Notes: generated from the sequence alone by a model not told the origin. Counted from the stretch's first letter, positions 1 through 5,525 are shown. The stretch is 6,526 bases of DNA from an uncultured Eubacteriales bacterium (GCA_905210385.1 CAJLWS010000092.1:1-6526), one strand, 5' to 3'. Made by a program: numbers and translations.

Positions 1-55
1 CCGCGCCCAGACGGCCGCCATCCTCATGCGGTTCTGTGAGAACACCGCCAACTGA
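1..55 (+). CDS. C-terminal end of an S-layer homology (SLH) domain protein, partial
   Basis: Reading from base 2, seventeen codons run open to a TGA at 53-55 and encode RAQTAAILMRFCENTAN. The RAQ-x-AAILMRF core is the typical end of an SLH repeat (in SLH domains a TRAQ/TRAE motif followed by a hydrophobic helix). SLH domains anchor secreted proteins to pyruvylated secondary cell-wall polymer in Gram-positive bacteria, so this is probably the wall-anchoring end of an exported surface protein. The rest lies outside the window, so the catalytic or structural part is unknown. A strong inverted repeat starts 29 nt after the stop. The fragment is short, so the family call rests on this one motif. 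Confidence 0.72.
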   Translation, partial: RAQTAAILMRFCENTAN

Positions 56-84
56 ACGCAGTTGCCTCCAATGGAAGGGACAGC

Positions 85-115
85 CAACCCCCCCGGCCGC
101 CGGCCGGGGGGGTTG
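85..115. terminator. Long perfect GC-rich stem between convergent genes
   Basis: Bases 85-98 and 102-115 form a perfect 14-bp stem (CAA, seven C, GGCC and its complement) closed by a 3-nt loop GCC at 99-101. It sits between the stop of the SLH gene (55) and the stop of msmK (129) and could end transcription from both sides. Neither side has a clean U-run: the + side continues TTGATCTGC and the - side GGCTGTCCC. It may therefore act as a weak intrinsic terminator or as an mRNA 3'-end stabiliser. Confidence 0.7.
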
Positions 116-128
116 ATCTGCTTCTGGT

Positions 129-1265
129 TTAGATGAGATTTTCCTCGGTGTTCTTGTTGAACAGGTGGACCAGGTTGCCGGGGAAGGAGAAGTGCAGCTC
201 AGTGCCGTAGGGGATGCCGCCGCGGTAGTGGCCGGGCAGGTCGCTGGGGGAGATGCGCATGACCACGTCCTTGGTGGAGCCGTTGTCCTCGAGGAGGGAG
301 ACGTGGAGGTGCAGCTCGCTGCCCATCATCTCGGACACGTCCACCTTGCCGCCCAGGGCGCCGGCGCTCTGCTCGGCGGGGACGAAGGAGATGTGCTCGG
401 GCCGGATGCCCAGAATGATGTCCTGGGCGGGGGTGTCCTTGGCCTTGAGCTGCTCCTGCACCGCCTGGGGCAGCTCCACCTTGGTGCCGGAGCAGTCCAC
501 GTAGTAGCTGTCCCCGTCACGGCGCAGGTGCGCGTCGAAGAAGTTCATCTGGGGCGTGCCGATGAAGCCGGCCACGAAGACGTTGATGGGGTGCTCGAAT
601 ACCTCCTGGGGGGTGCCCACCTGCTGGATGAAGCCGTCCTTCATGATGACGATGCGGTCGCCCAGGGTCATGGCCTCGGTCTGGTCGTGGGTGACGTAGA
701 TGAAGGTGGTGTCGATGCGCTGGCGCAGCTTGATGATCTCCGCCCGCATCTGGTTGCGCAGCTTGGCGTCCAGGTTGGACAGGGGCTCATCCATCAGGAA
801 TCCCTGGGGGCGGGGCCCAATGCCACGGCCGATGGCCACGCGCTGCCGCTGGCCGCCGGACAGGGCTTTGGGCTTGCGGTTTAGGTACTGGGTGATGTCC
901 AGAATGGCGGCGGCCTCCTTCACCCGGCGGTCGATCTCGTCCTTGGGCATCTTGCGCAGCTTCAGGGCGAAGGCCATGTTGTCATACACCGTCATGTGGG
1001 GGTAGAGGGCGTAGCTCTGGAAGACCATGGCGATGTCCCGGTCCTTGGGCTCCACGTCGTTCATCAGCTTGTCGCCGATGTAAAGCTCGCCCTCGGAGAT
1101 CTCCTCCAGACCGGCCACCATGCGCAGGGTGGTGGACTTGCCGCAGCCGGAAGGACCGACCAGGACGATGAACTCCTTGTCGGCGATCTCCAGGTTGAAG
1201 TCGTGGACCGCGGTGACCCCGCCGTCGTAGACCTTCTTGATGCCCCTCAAGCTCAGAGTTGCCAT
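129..1265 (-). CDS. msmK: Sugar ABC transporter ATP-binding protein, MsmK/UgpC (MalK-like) family
   Basis: This 378-aa protein is the cytoplasmic ATPase that powers carbohydrate importers of the CUT1 class. In residue order it shows Walker A GPSGCGKST (37-45), Q-loop VFQSYALYPH (Q83), signature LSGGQRQRV (135-143), Walker B FLMDEP (156-161), D-loop SNLDAK (163-168) and H-loop VTHDQTEA (H193). A C-terminal TOBE/OB regulatory region follows, roughly 240-378, with the family motif ILGIRPEHI (284-292). Length is normal. The ATG at 1263-1265 is chosen because MATLSLRGIKKVYDG is the standard family N-terminus. The frame stays open upstream to a TTG at 1400, but those 45 residues do not resemble the family. 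No Shine-Dalgarno precedes the ATG; the only good one (AGGAGG) is at 1387-1382. Residues 146-155 read GRGIGPRPQG where relatives usually have GRAIVR-like sequence. No permease genes are nearby, consistent with an ATPase shared by several importers. The exact sugar cannot be told. Confidence 0.93.
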   Translation of the reverse strand: MATLSLRGIKKVYDGGVTAVHDFNLEIADKEFIVLVGPSGCGKSTTLRMVAGLEEISEGELYIGDKLMNDVEPKDRDIAMVFQSYALYPHMTVYDNMAFALKLRKMPKDEIDRRVKEAAAILDITQYLNRKPKALSGGQRQRVAIGRGIGPRPQGFLMDEPLSNLDAKLRNQMRAEIIKLRQRIDTTFIYVTHDQTEAMTLGDRIVIMKDGFIQQVGTPQEVFEHPINVFVAGFIGTPQMNFFDAHLRRDGDSYYVDCSGTKVELPQAVQEQLKAKDTPAQDIILGIRPEHISFVPAEQSAGALGGKVDVSEMMGSELHLHVSLLEDNGSTKDVVMRISPSDLPGHYRGGIPYGTELHFSFPGNLVHLFNKNTEENLI

Positions 1266-1387
1266 ACGCGTTGACCGTGGCTGGGACGCCTCCGCGAACC
1301 CAGTCTCGCCGCCGGGGAGCGAAACCCCGGAGGCATTACGACAAGTCTCCACATTGCCGCACCGCCGGCCGGCGGATGTTTCCTCCT
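1266..1387 (-). promoter_or_regulatory. Structured spacer between an orphan Shine-Dalgarno and the msmK start
   Basis: On the - strand AAAAAAGGAGGAAAC (SD at 1387-1382) is a near-ideal ribosome binding site, but no ATG, GTG or TTG lies within 13 nt of it. The msmK ATG comes 116 nt later, preceded by AACGCGT with no SD. The intervening DNA is very GC-rich and contains a palindrome CCGCCGGCCGGCGG (about 1362-1375) and a hairpin with CCGGGG/CCCCGG arms around AGCGAAA (about 1315-1333). It also has a CTGGG/CCCAG pair (1277-1303 region). The simplest reading is that a palindromic element inserted between the SD and the start codon. The alternative is a regulatory leader whose fold brings the two together. 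The segment happens to be open in the msmK frame. Confidence 0.5.
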
Positions 1388-1403
1388 TTTTTGTTCCCAA
1401 GCA

Positions 1404-1577
1404 GGGCTATGGGCGGGCGGCCCAAGGGAGTAGCCCGGCCGGGTGGTTTTATGCGCAGCCCTCCGCGGGGAAACAGCGGCAGGGCATACAGCCAAAACAG
1501 AACCTCTTTGATTCGCGCCCGCAGGCGCGAATCAAATGCGATCCGTTTTTTGCCGCGACATGTGCGTGGCAAAAAAC
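1404..1577. repeat. Run of four tandem stem-loops in the nagB-msmK spacer
   Basis: No gene is supported between 1401 and 1753. The first part holds consecutive hairpins. The first has GGGCTA (1404-1409) with TAGCCC (1431-1436) around an inner TGGGC/GCCCA. The second pairs GCCCTCCGC (1458-1466) with GCGG-C-AGGGC (1476-1485). The third is a perfect 13-bp stem TTTGATTCGCGCC (1507-1519) with its complement (1524-1536) around loop CGCA. The fourth pairs GTTTTTTGCC (1545-1554) with GGCAAAAAAC (1568-1577). The last two could act as terminators or RNA-stabilising structures between nagB and msmK. Open frames here are GC-driven and lack ribosome binding sites. Confidence 0.6.
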
Positions 1578-1616
1578 ACCTCTCAGCCCGTGAGCGTGCG
1601 AGCTGGTGCCCCTGGG

Positions 1617-1735
1617 CCCCGCAAAAGCCCAGCGCCAGCGGGTTTTGCGGGGAGAGGAGGGGCAGCGGAACGGCCTCGCTTTCGCCATGGGCGGAAGCGA
1701 GAGATATGGAGCTTGCCCCGACGAAGTGCGACGAA
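1617..1735 (+). repeat. Interspersed palindromic repeat, copy 1 (direct orientation)
   Basis: This segment matches the complement of 6129-6235. The core 1649-1715 aligns to 6212-6146 (-) without gaps over 67 bases, 55 identical by hand count. It contains two hairpins: CCCCGCAAAA (1617-1626) with TTTTGCGGGG (1643-1652), and CTCGCTTTCGCC (1675-1686) with GGCGGAAGCGAG (1690-1701), the latter with one U-G wobble and an ATG loop. The conserved tail reads GATATGGAGCTTG. It looks like a dispersed, RNA-structured intergenic repeat family. No transposase or target duplication was recognised. Confidence 0.72.
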
Positions 1736-1753
1736 ACGGGCTGAAAATCCATT

Positions 1754-1783
1754 CCTTTGAACTGGCGGCAGCCAGTTCAAAGG
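1754..1783 (-). terminator. Hairpin overlapping the nagB stop codon
   Basis: CCTTTGAACTGGC (1754-1766) and its exact complement (1771-1783) form a perfect 13-bp stem with loop GGCA. The right arm includes the nagB stop codon (complement of TCA at 1777-1779) and the codons just before it. Downstream on the - strand the sequence continues AATGGATTTTCAG, with only a short T-run. It is probably the transcription end or 3' stabiliser of nagB and would tend to separate nagB from msmK. Confidence 0.72.
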
Positions 1784-2502
1784 AGGCTAAGCGCCGCCTC
1801 GTCCGCCACCAGGGACACGTGGGGGTGCATCTGGAGGATGGAGGCGGGCACCTTTGGGGTGACGGGGCCGAAGAAGGCCTTTTTCACGATCTCCGCCTTG
1901 TCCGTTCCGCTGACCACCACCAGGATGTGCCGGGCCTGCATGATGGACTTGATGCCCATGGTGATGGCCTGGCGGGGCACCTCATCCCGACTGGCGAAGA
2001 AGCGGGCGTTGGCGTCGATGGTGTTGTCGGTGAGGTCCACCACATGGGTCTCCAGCTCGAAGGCCTCCTCCGGCTCGTTGAAGCCGATATGGCCGTTGTG
2101 GCCCATGCCTAGCACCTGGACGTCGATGCCGCCCAGGCCGGCGATGACCTGGTTGTACCGGGCGCACTCCGCCTCTGGATCAGGGGCCAGGCCGTTGGGC
2201 ACGTTGGTGTTCTCCGGGGGGACGTTCACATGGTCGAACAGGTTGGCCTGCATGAAGTACCGATAGCTCTGGTCGTGGGTGGGGGCCAGGCCCAGGTACT
2301 CGTCCAGGTTGACGGTGTGCACCTGGGAGAAATCGATATCCCCCTTGTTGTACCATTCAATGAGCTGCTTGTACATGCCGATGGGGGTAGAGCCGGTGGC
2401 CAGTCCCAGGACGCTGTCCGGCTTGAGAATCACATGGGCAGACAGGATATTGGCCGCCTTGCGGCTCATGCTCTGATAGTCCTGCGCGGAATAGATTTTC
2501 AT
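1777..2502 (-). CDS. nagB: Glucosamine-6-phosphate deaminase NagB
   Basis: This 241-aa cytosolic enzyme converts glucosamine 6-phosphate to fructose 6-phosphate and ammonia, the last step of N-acetylglucosamine and glucosamine catabolism. Visible motifs are the sugar-phosphate loop LATGSTP (34-40), TVNLDEY (63-69, with D67 as the proton-transfer aspartate) and the lid/active-site block LGMGHNGHIGFNEP (131-144). In that block H138 and E143 match the catalytic His and Glu of the family, and N136 stands where E. coli has Asp141, as in the short Bacillus-type enzymes. TMGIKSIM (181-188) and VSGTDKAE (197-204) also fit. Length is that of the short Firmicutes form rather than the 266-aa allosteric E. 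coli type. The ATG at 2500-2502 is preceded by AGGAG (2513-2509) at 6 nt. The gene diverges from the acyltransferase/ligase pair and has its own promoter at about 2651-2679. NagA is not in the window. Confidence 0.96.
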   Translation of the reverse strand: MKIYSAQDYQSMSRKAANILSAHVILKPDSVLGLATGSTPIGMYKQLIEWYNKGDIDFSQVHTVNLDEYLGLAPTHDQSYRYFMQANLFDHVNVPPENTNVPNGLAPDPEAECARYNQVIAGLGGIDVQVLGMGHNGHIGFNEPEEAFELETHVVDLTDNTIDANARFFASRDEVPRQAITMGIKSIMQARHILVVVSGTDKAEIVKKAFFGPVTPKVPASILQMHPHVSLVADEAALSLL

Positions 2503-2521
2503 GACAATCTCCTCTCAGATG

Positions 2522-2578
2522 GCCCGGCAGGAAACACGCCCGGTCCATGACCCGGACCGGAGGGAGAAATTGCCGGGC
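2522..2578 (-). promoter_or_regulatory. Nested stem-loop in the nagB 5' leader
   Basis: An outer stem pairs GCCCGGCA (2522-2529) with TGCCGGGC (2571-2578), 8 bp perfect. Inside it CCGGTCC (2540-2546) pairs with GGACCGG (2554-2560), 7 bp. The outer stem ends 9 nt before the nagB Shine-Dalgarno. On the transcribed strand the arm-linking segment contains TTTCTCCCT, whose TCTCC could instead pair with GGAGA of the SD. That would give a possible on/off switch, but no known riboswitch class was recognised. Confidence 0.42.
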
Positions 2579-2650
2579 GCTTTGGGGAAAACGGTGTGAT
2601 TTGTGCGTTGTGCTGCCATCCAACCTTGGCCAGACGCCAGATTATTTACA

Positions 2651-2679
2651 ATATAACATAAAGCAAACCGTCTGGTCAA
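2651..2679 (-). promoter_or_regulatory. Sigma-A type promoter for nagB
   Basis: On the - strand TTGACC (complement of 2674-2679) and TTATAT (complement of 2651-2656) are separated by exactly 17 bp. They lie in the only AT-rich part of the intergenic region. Transcription would start near 2644, giving a leader of about 140 nt before the nagB ATG, long enough to hold the nested stem-loop. Confidence 0.68.
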
Positions 2680-2705
2680 CCTCAATCTGCCTCCCATACC
2701 GGAAA

Positions 2706-2723
2706 ATTTCAAGGGGCTGAAAT
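2706..2723. promoter_or_regulatory. Inverted repeat between the divergent promoters (possible operator)
   Basis: ATTTCA (2706-2711) and TGAAAT (2718-2723) form a perfect dyad with a 6-nt spacer. It lies between the nagB -35 box (2674-2679) and the + strand promoter (-10 at 2766-2771), where a dimeric regulator could affect either gene. No known operator consensus was matched. Confidence 0.3.
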
Positions 2724-2741
2724 GGAGAGACGGAAAAAAGG

Positions 2742-2771
2742 GTCGCATTTCTTTTGACAGTATGCTATAAT
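2742..2771 (+). promoter_or_regulatory. Extended -10 promoter for the acyltransferase-like/ligase operon
   Basis: TGCTATAAT (2763-2771) is a perfect extended -10 element (TGnTATAAT). A weak -35 candidate GTCGCA (2742-2747) lies 18 bp upstream. A perfect TTGACA at 2754-2759 is only 6 bp from the -10 and cannot serve it. Transcription would begin near 2778, leaving about 58 nt before the GTG at 2836. Confidence 0.6.
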
Positions 2772-2790
2772 CGTCAAGCGGGTTTGACAG
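2753..2790. promoter_or_regulatory. Three TTGAC half-sites around the -10 box
   Basis: TTTGACAG occurs at 2753-2760 and again at 2783-2790, start-to-start spacing 30 bp. Between them an inverted GTCAA lies at 2773-2777. The first and inverted copies form TTGAC-N14-GTCAA straddling the -10 box. This arrangement is suited to a repressor covering the promoter, but no known binding protein is assigned. Confidence 0.33.
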
Positions 2791-2835
2791 ACGGCCCACG
2801 ACTGTAAATCGCGGAGAGGAAAGAGGACGGAACCA

Positions 2836-3708
2836 GTGGAGAAGAAACGCTTTGGGGACCGGAGGGACGGACGTTTGATCCGGAACCTGGACGGCCTGCA
2901 CGCCGTGATGCCCCATCTGATGCCTCACCGGGCGGACGCGGAGGTCTATCTGGCCGCCGAGATGGACGTCACGGAGGCGCTGGACTACATACGAAGAAAG
3001 AACGAGGGGGAGGAGGAGTACCGGGCCACCCTGTTCCATTGCTTTGTCATGGCAGTGGCTAAGACGGTGTGGATGCGCCCGCGGCTCAACCGTTTTGTAT
3101 CCGGCCGTCGGCTATACCAGCGGGATGAGATCACCCTGAGCTTTGTGGTCAAGCGCCGCTTTGAGGACCGCAGCGCGGAGAGCCTGATGGTGACCACAGC
3201 CCGGGAGGACTGGACGCTGTCGGAGGTGACGCAGAAGATCGTGGGCAAGGTCCACCAGGTGCGGGAGCAGGGCAGTTACGGTGTGGACGGGGCGCTCAAC
3301 GCCGTGGGACGGCTGCCCCGGTGGCTCATCGCCCTGATCGTGTGGGGCTACCGCACCCTGGACTTCTTCGGCCGGGTGCCTAAGAGCCTGGCGGCGGGGG
3401 ACCCCAATTACGCCACGGTGCTGCTGAGCAACCTGGGCTCCATCCGGAGCCCGGCGGTGTACCACCATCTGAACAACTACGGGACCAATTCCATTCTGGT
3501 GACCATCGGTACCATCCATAAGAAGGAAGTGTTCCGGGAGGATGGCAGTCGGACGGTGCGGGACATTGTGGACGTGGGCATCACCCTGGATGAGCGAATC
3601 GCGGACGGCTTCTACTTCGGCCGCTCCTGGAAGATCGTGCAGCATCTGCTGGCCCATCCGGAGCTGCTGGACCGTCCCTTGAAGGAGGAGATTGACTTTG
3701 AGTGCTAG
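2836..3708 (+). CDS. Stand-alone 2-oxoacid dehydrogenase E2-like (CoA-dependent acyltransferase fold) protein
   Basis: This 290-aa protein resembles the catalytic domain of 2-oxoacid dehydrogenase E2 subunits and chloramphenicol acetyltransferase. It has no lipoyl domain and no peripheral-subunit-binding domain. Recognisable parts are an N-terminal helix/strand with AEVYLAAEMDVTEAL (35-49), a substrate-channel region RPRLNRFVSGRRLY (81-94), the strand VLLSNLGSI (195-203) matching the E2 SNLG motif, and the active-site segment DVGITLDERIADG (246-258). In true E2 and CAT enzymes that segment is DHRxxDG or HxxxDG with catalytic His; here Glu253 takes its place while Arg254, Asp257 and Gly258 remain. 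A hydrophobic, tryptophan-rich insert LPRWLIALIVWGYRTLDFFG (160-179) may touch a membrane or acyl chain. The GTG start at 2836 is preceded by AGAGGA at about 8 nt; the next in-frame ATG would remove 24 conserved-looking residues. It overlaps the downstream ligase gene by 11 nt. Acyl transfer is inferred from the fold, and the Glu makes it uncertain. Confidence 0.82.
   Translation: MEKKRFGDRRDGRLIRNLDGLHAVMPHLMPHRADAEVYLAAEMDVTEALDYIRRKNEGEEEYRATLFHCFVMAVAKTVWMRPRLNRFVSGRRLYQRDEITLSFVVKRRFEDRSAESLMVTTAREDWTLSEVTQKIVGKVHQVREQGSYGVDGALNAVGRLPRWLIALIVWGYRTLDFFGRVPKSLAAGDPNYATVLLSNLGSIRSPAVYHHLNNYGTNSILVTIGTIHKKEVFREDGSRTVRDIVDVGITLDERIADGFYFGRSWKIVQHLLAHPELLDRPLKEEIDFEC
3682..3690 (+). promoter_or_regulatory. 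Ribosome binding site that decides the ligase start
   Basis: AAGGAGGAG lies inside the 3' end of the upstream gene. It is only 1 to 3 nt from a TTG at 3692 but places its GGAGG core 9 nt before the in-frame TTG at 3698, the favoured spacing. The GTG at 3702 is in another frame. This supports start 3698 and translational coupling of the two genes. Confidence 0.6.
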
Positions 3709-5437
3709 GAAGAGTTTCTGCGTCAAGACCCCCTGGCTGAGCGCCATGGGGGATGTGCCCGCCCACCTGGACTACTTCGGCGGGACGCTGTACCAGGCGG
3801 TGGAGGCGTGCGCTCGGAACTATCCAGACCACACTGCCTATGTGTTCATGGGGAAAAGGACCAGCTATCGGGCCATGCTCCAGGAGATCAACATCTGTGC
3901 CCGGGCTCTGAAGTCTATTGGGGTGCGGCCTGGGGACCGGGTGACGGTAGCCCTGCCCAACTGTCCCCAGGCGGTGACCGTGTTCTACGCCATCAACCTG
4001 GTGGGGGCTATTGCCAACATGATCCACCCCCTGTCCAGTGAGAAGGAGATCGAGTTCTATCTGAAGGAGTCCGGTTCCCTCTTCGCTGTCACCCTGGACC
4101 AGTTCTACCACAAGTTTGAGGCCATCCGGCAGAATGTGAACCTGGACAACATCATTCTGGCCTCCATCAAGGACGCCCTGTCCCAGCCCATCAAGGCCGG
4201 CTATATGCTCACCGAGGGGCGCAAGCTCCAGAAGATTCCCAAGGATGCGCCCATCATCCGCTGGAATGAGTTTATGCGCCGGGGCAGGAGCTACCACTGG
4301 AAGTACAGGGCGGAGAAGGGGGCGGATGACGTGGCGGTTATCCTCTACTCCGGCGGCACCACCGGAATCACCAAGGGAATCCTGCTCACCAGCCTGAACT
4401 TCAACGCCCTGGGAGCCCAGGTGATCGCAACCAACCCCATGTTCCGACCCGGGGACAAGATGCTGGCGGTGATGCCCGTATTCCACGGTTTCGGTCTGGG
4501 AATTTCCATCCACACCATGCTCATGAACGGCGGGTGCTGCATCCTGGTACCCCGGTTTACCGCCGACAGCTATGCCAAGCTGCTGCTCAAGTACCGGTGC
4601 AACTTCATCGCTGGAGTGCCCACCCTGTATGAGGCCCTGCTGCGCCTGCCCAAGATGAAGAACGCTGACCTGTCCTGTCTGAAGGGGGTGTTCTCCGGCG
4701 GGGACTCCCTGTCGGTGGAGCTGAAGAAACGGATGGACAGGTTCCTTTTTGACCATCATGCCGCCACCCAGGTGCGGGAGGGGTACGGCCTGACCGAGTG
4801 CGTCACCGCCTCCTGCCTGACACCCTACCAGCAGTCCAGGGAGGGGTCCATTGGCATCCCCTTCCCGGACACCTACTACAAGATCGTGGAGCCGGGCAGC
4901 CAGAGAGAAGTGCCTTATGGGGAGGATGGGGAGATCTGCCTGTCCGGCCCCACGGTGATGAAGGGCTACCTGAACCACCCGGAGGAGACCGCCCAGACCC
5001 TCCAGACCCACCCGGACGGCCTGACCTGGATACACACCGGGGACTTGGGGTGCATGGACGAGGACGGCTTTATCTACTTCAAGCAGCGCATCAAGCGCAT
5101 GATCGTCACCAGCGGGTACAACGTCTACCCCTCCCAGCTGGAGAACATCTTCGACGCCCACGAGCTGGTGCAGATGAGCTGCGTCATCGGGGTGCCCGAC
5201 GAACTGAAGATGCAGAAGGTGAAGGCCTTCGTCATGCTCAAACCCGGGGTGTCCGCCGATGAGGAGACCAAGGAGACGCTCATGGCCTATGCCCGGAAGC
5301 ACATCGCCAAGTACGCCCTGCCCTATGATATCGAGTTCCGCGCCGAGCTGCCCAAGACTCTGGTGGGCAAGGTGGCCTACCGCAAGCTGGAGGAGGAAGA
5401 ACTCAGCCGGCATGTGCCGGTGGGGACGCGCTCCTGA
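3698..5437 (+). CDS. AMP-dependent acyl-CoA synthetase (class I adenylate-forming ligase)
   Basis: This 579-aa cytosolic ligase should activate a carboxylic acid with ATP to an acyl-adenylate and pass it to CoA. Motifs in order (numbered from TTG 3698) are P-loop YSGGTTGITKG (217-227), VFHGFGLG (261-268), GYGLTEC (362-368), HTGDLG (446-451, ribose-binding Asp449) and hinge/A8 segment RIKRMIVTSGYNVYP (464-478). The C-terminal A10 motif PKTLVGKVAYRKL (552-564) carries the catalytic lysine Lys558. N-terminal AMP-binding and C-terminal mobile domains are both complete, at normal length. An alternative TTG at 3692 adds two residues, and the first ATG is at 3746. The substrate cannot be read from sequence; a medium or long fatty acid or aromatic acid is possible. 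The gene overlaps the E2-like gene, so the two are cotranscribed and likely work on the same acyl group. No clean intrinsic terminator follows, only TGGGGTTTTTCG just after the stop. Confidence 0.93.
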   Translation: MSARKSFCVKTPWLSAMGDVPAHLDYFGGTLYQAVEACARNYPDHTAYVFMGKRTSYRAMLQEINICARALKSIGVRPGDRVTVALPNCPQAVTVFYAINLVGAIANMIHPLSSEKEIEFYLKESGSLFAVTLDQFYHKFEAIRQNVNLDNIILASIKDALSQPIKAGYMLTEGRKLQKIPKDAPIIRWNEFMRRGRSYHWKYRAEKGADDVAVILYSGGTTGITKGILLTSLNFNALGAQVIATNPMFRPGDKMLAVMPVFHGFGLGISIHTMLMNGGCCILVPRFTADSYAKLLLKYRCNFIAGVPTLYEALLRLPKMKNADLSCLKGVFSGGDSLSVELKKRMDRFLFDHHAATQVREGYGLTECVTASCLTPYQQSREGSIGIPFPDTYYKIVEPGSQREVPYGEDGEICLSGPTVMKGYLNHPEETAQTLQTHPDGLTWIHTGDLGCMDEDGFIYFKQRIKRMIVTSGYNVYPSQLENIFDAHELVQMSCVIGVPDELKMQKVKAFVMLKPGVSADEETKETLMAYARKHIAKYALPYDIEFRAELPKTLVGKVAYRKLEEEELSRHVPVGTRS

Positions 5438-5481
5438 GCCCTGGGGTTTTTCGTTTGCCGGGTTCCCTTTTGTCGGAGGTG

Positions 5482-5525
5482 CCGGCAAGCCCTCCGGCTT
5501 GTCGGGTCCCGCCCCGACAGGCGGG
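5482..5525. repeat. Overlapping GC-rich hairpins after the ligase gene
   Basis: CCGGCAAGCC (5482-5491) pairs with GGCTTGTCGG (5496-5505) with one G-U. GTCGGG (5501-5506) can instead pair with CCCGAC (5513-5518), and CCCGCC (5508-5513) with GGCGGG (5520-5525). These stems share bases and so exclude each other. They lie about 45 nt past the ligase stop and may help end or protect its mRNA. Confidence 0.5.

Noticed and set aside
165..884. 239-codon open frame on the + strand
   Set aside because: It lies antisense to msmK, has a Leu/Gly/Val-repetitive composition and arises from GC-biased third positions of the real gene.
129..1400. 423-residue version of MsmK starting at TTG 1400
   Set aside because: The extra 45 residues do not look like the family, no Shine-Dalgarno precedes the TTG, and the AGGAGG lies inside this extension. 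The ATG at 1265 begins the standard N-terminus.
1606..2112. 168-codon + strand frame over the spacer and nagB
   Set aside because: It runs from repeat DNA into antisense nagB with no ribosome binding site and no recognisable protein motif.
2754..2771. TTGACA plus TATAAT as a standard promoter pair
   Set aside because: The spacer is only 6 bp, so they cannot act together as -35 and -10; the -10 is read as an extended -10 instead.
5437..5460. TGGGGTTTTTCG after the ligase stop as an intrinsic terminator
   Set aside because: There is a T-run but no convincing stem directly before it; only a 4-bp pairing with a wobble can be drawn.
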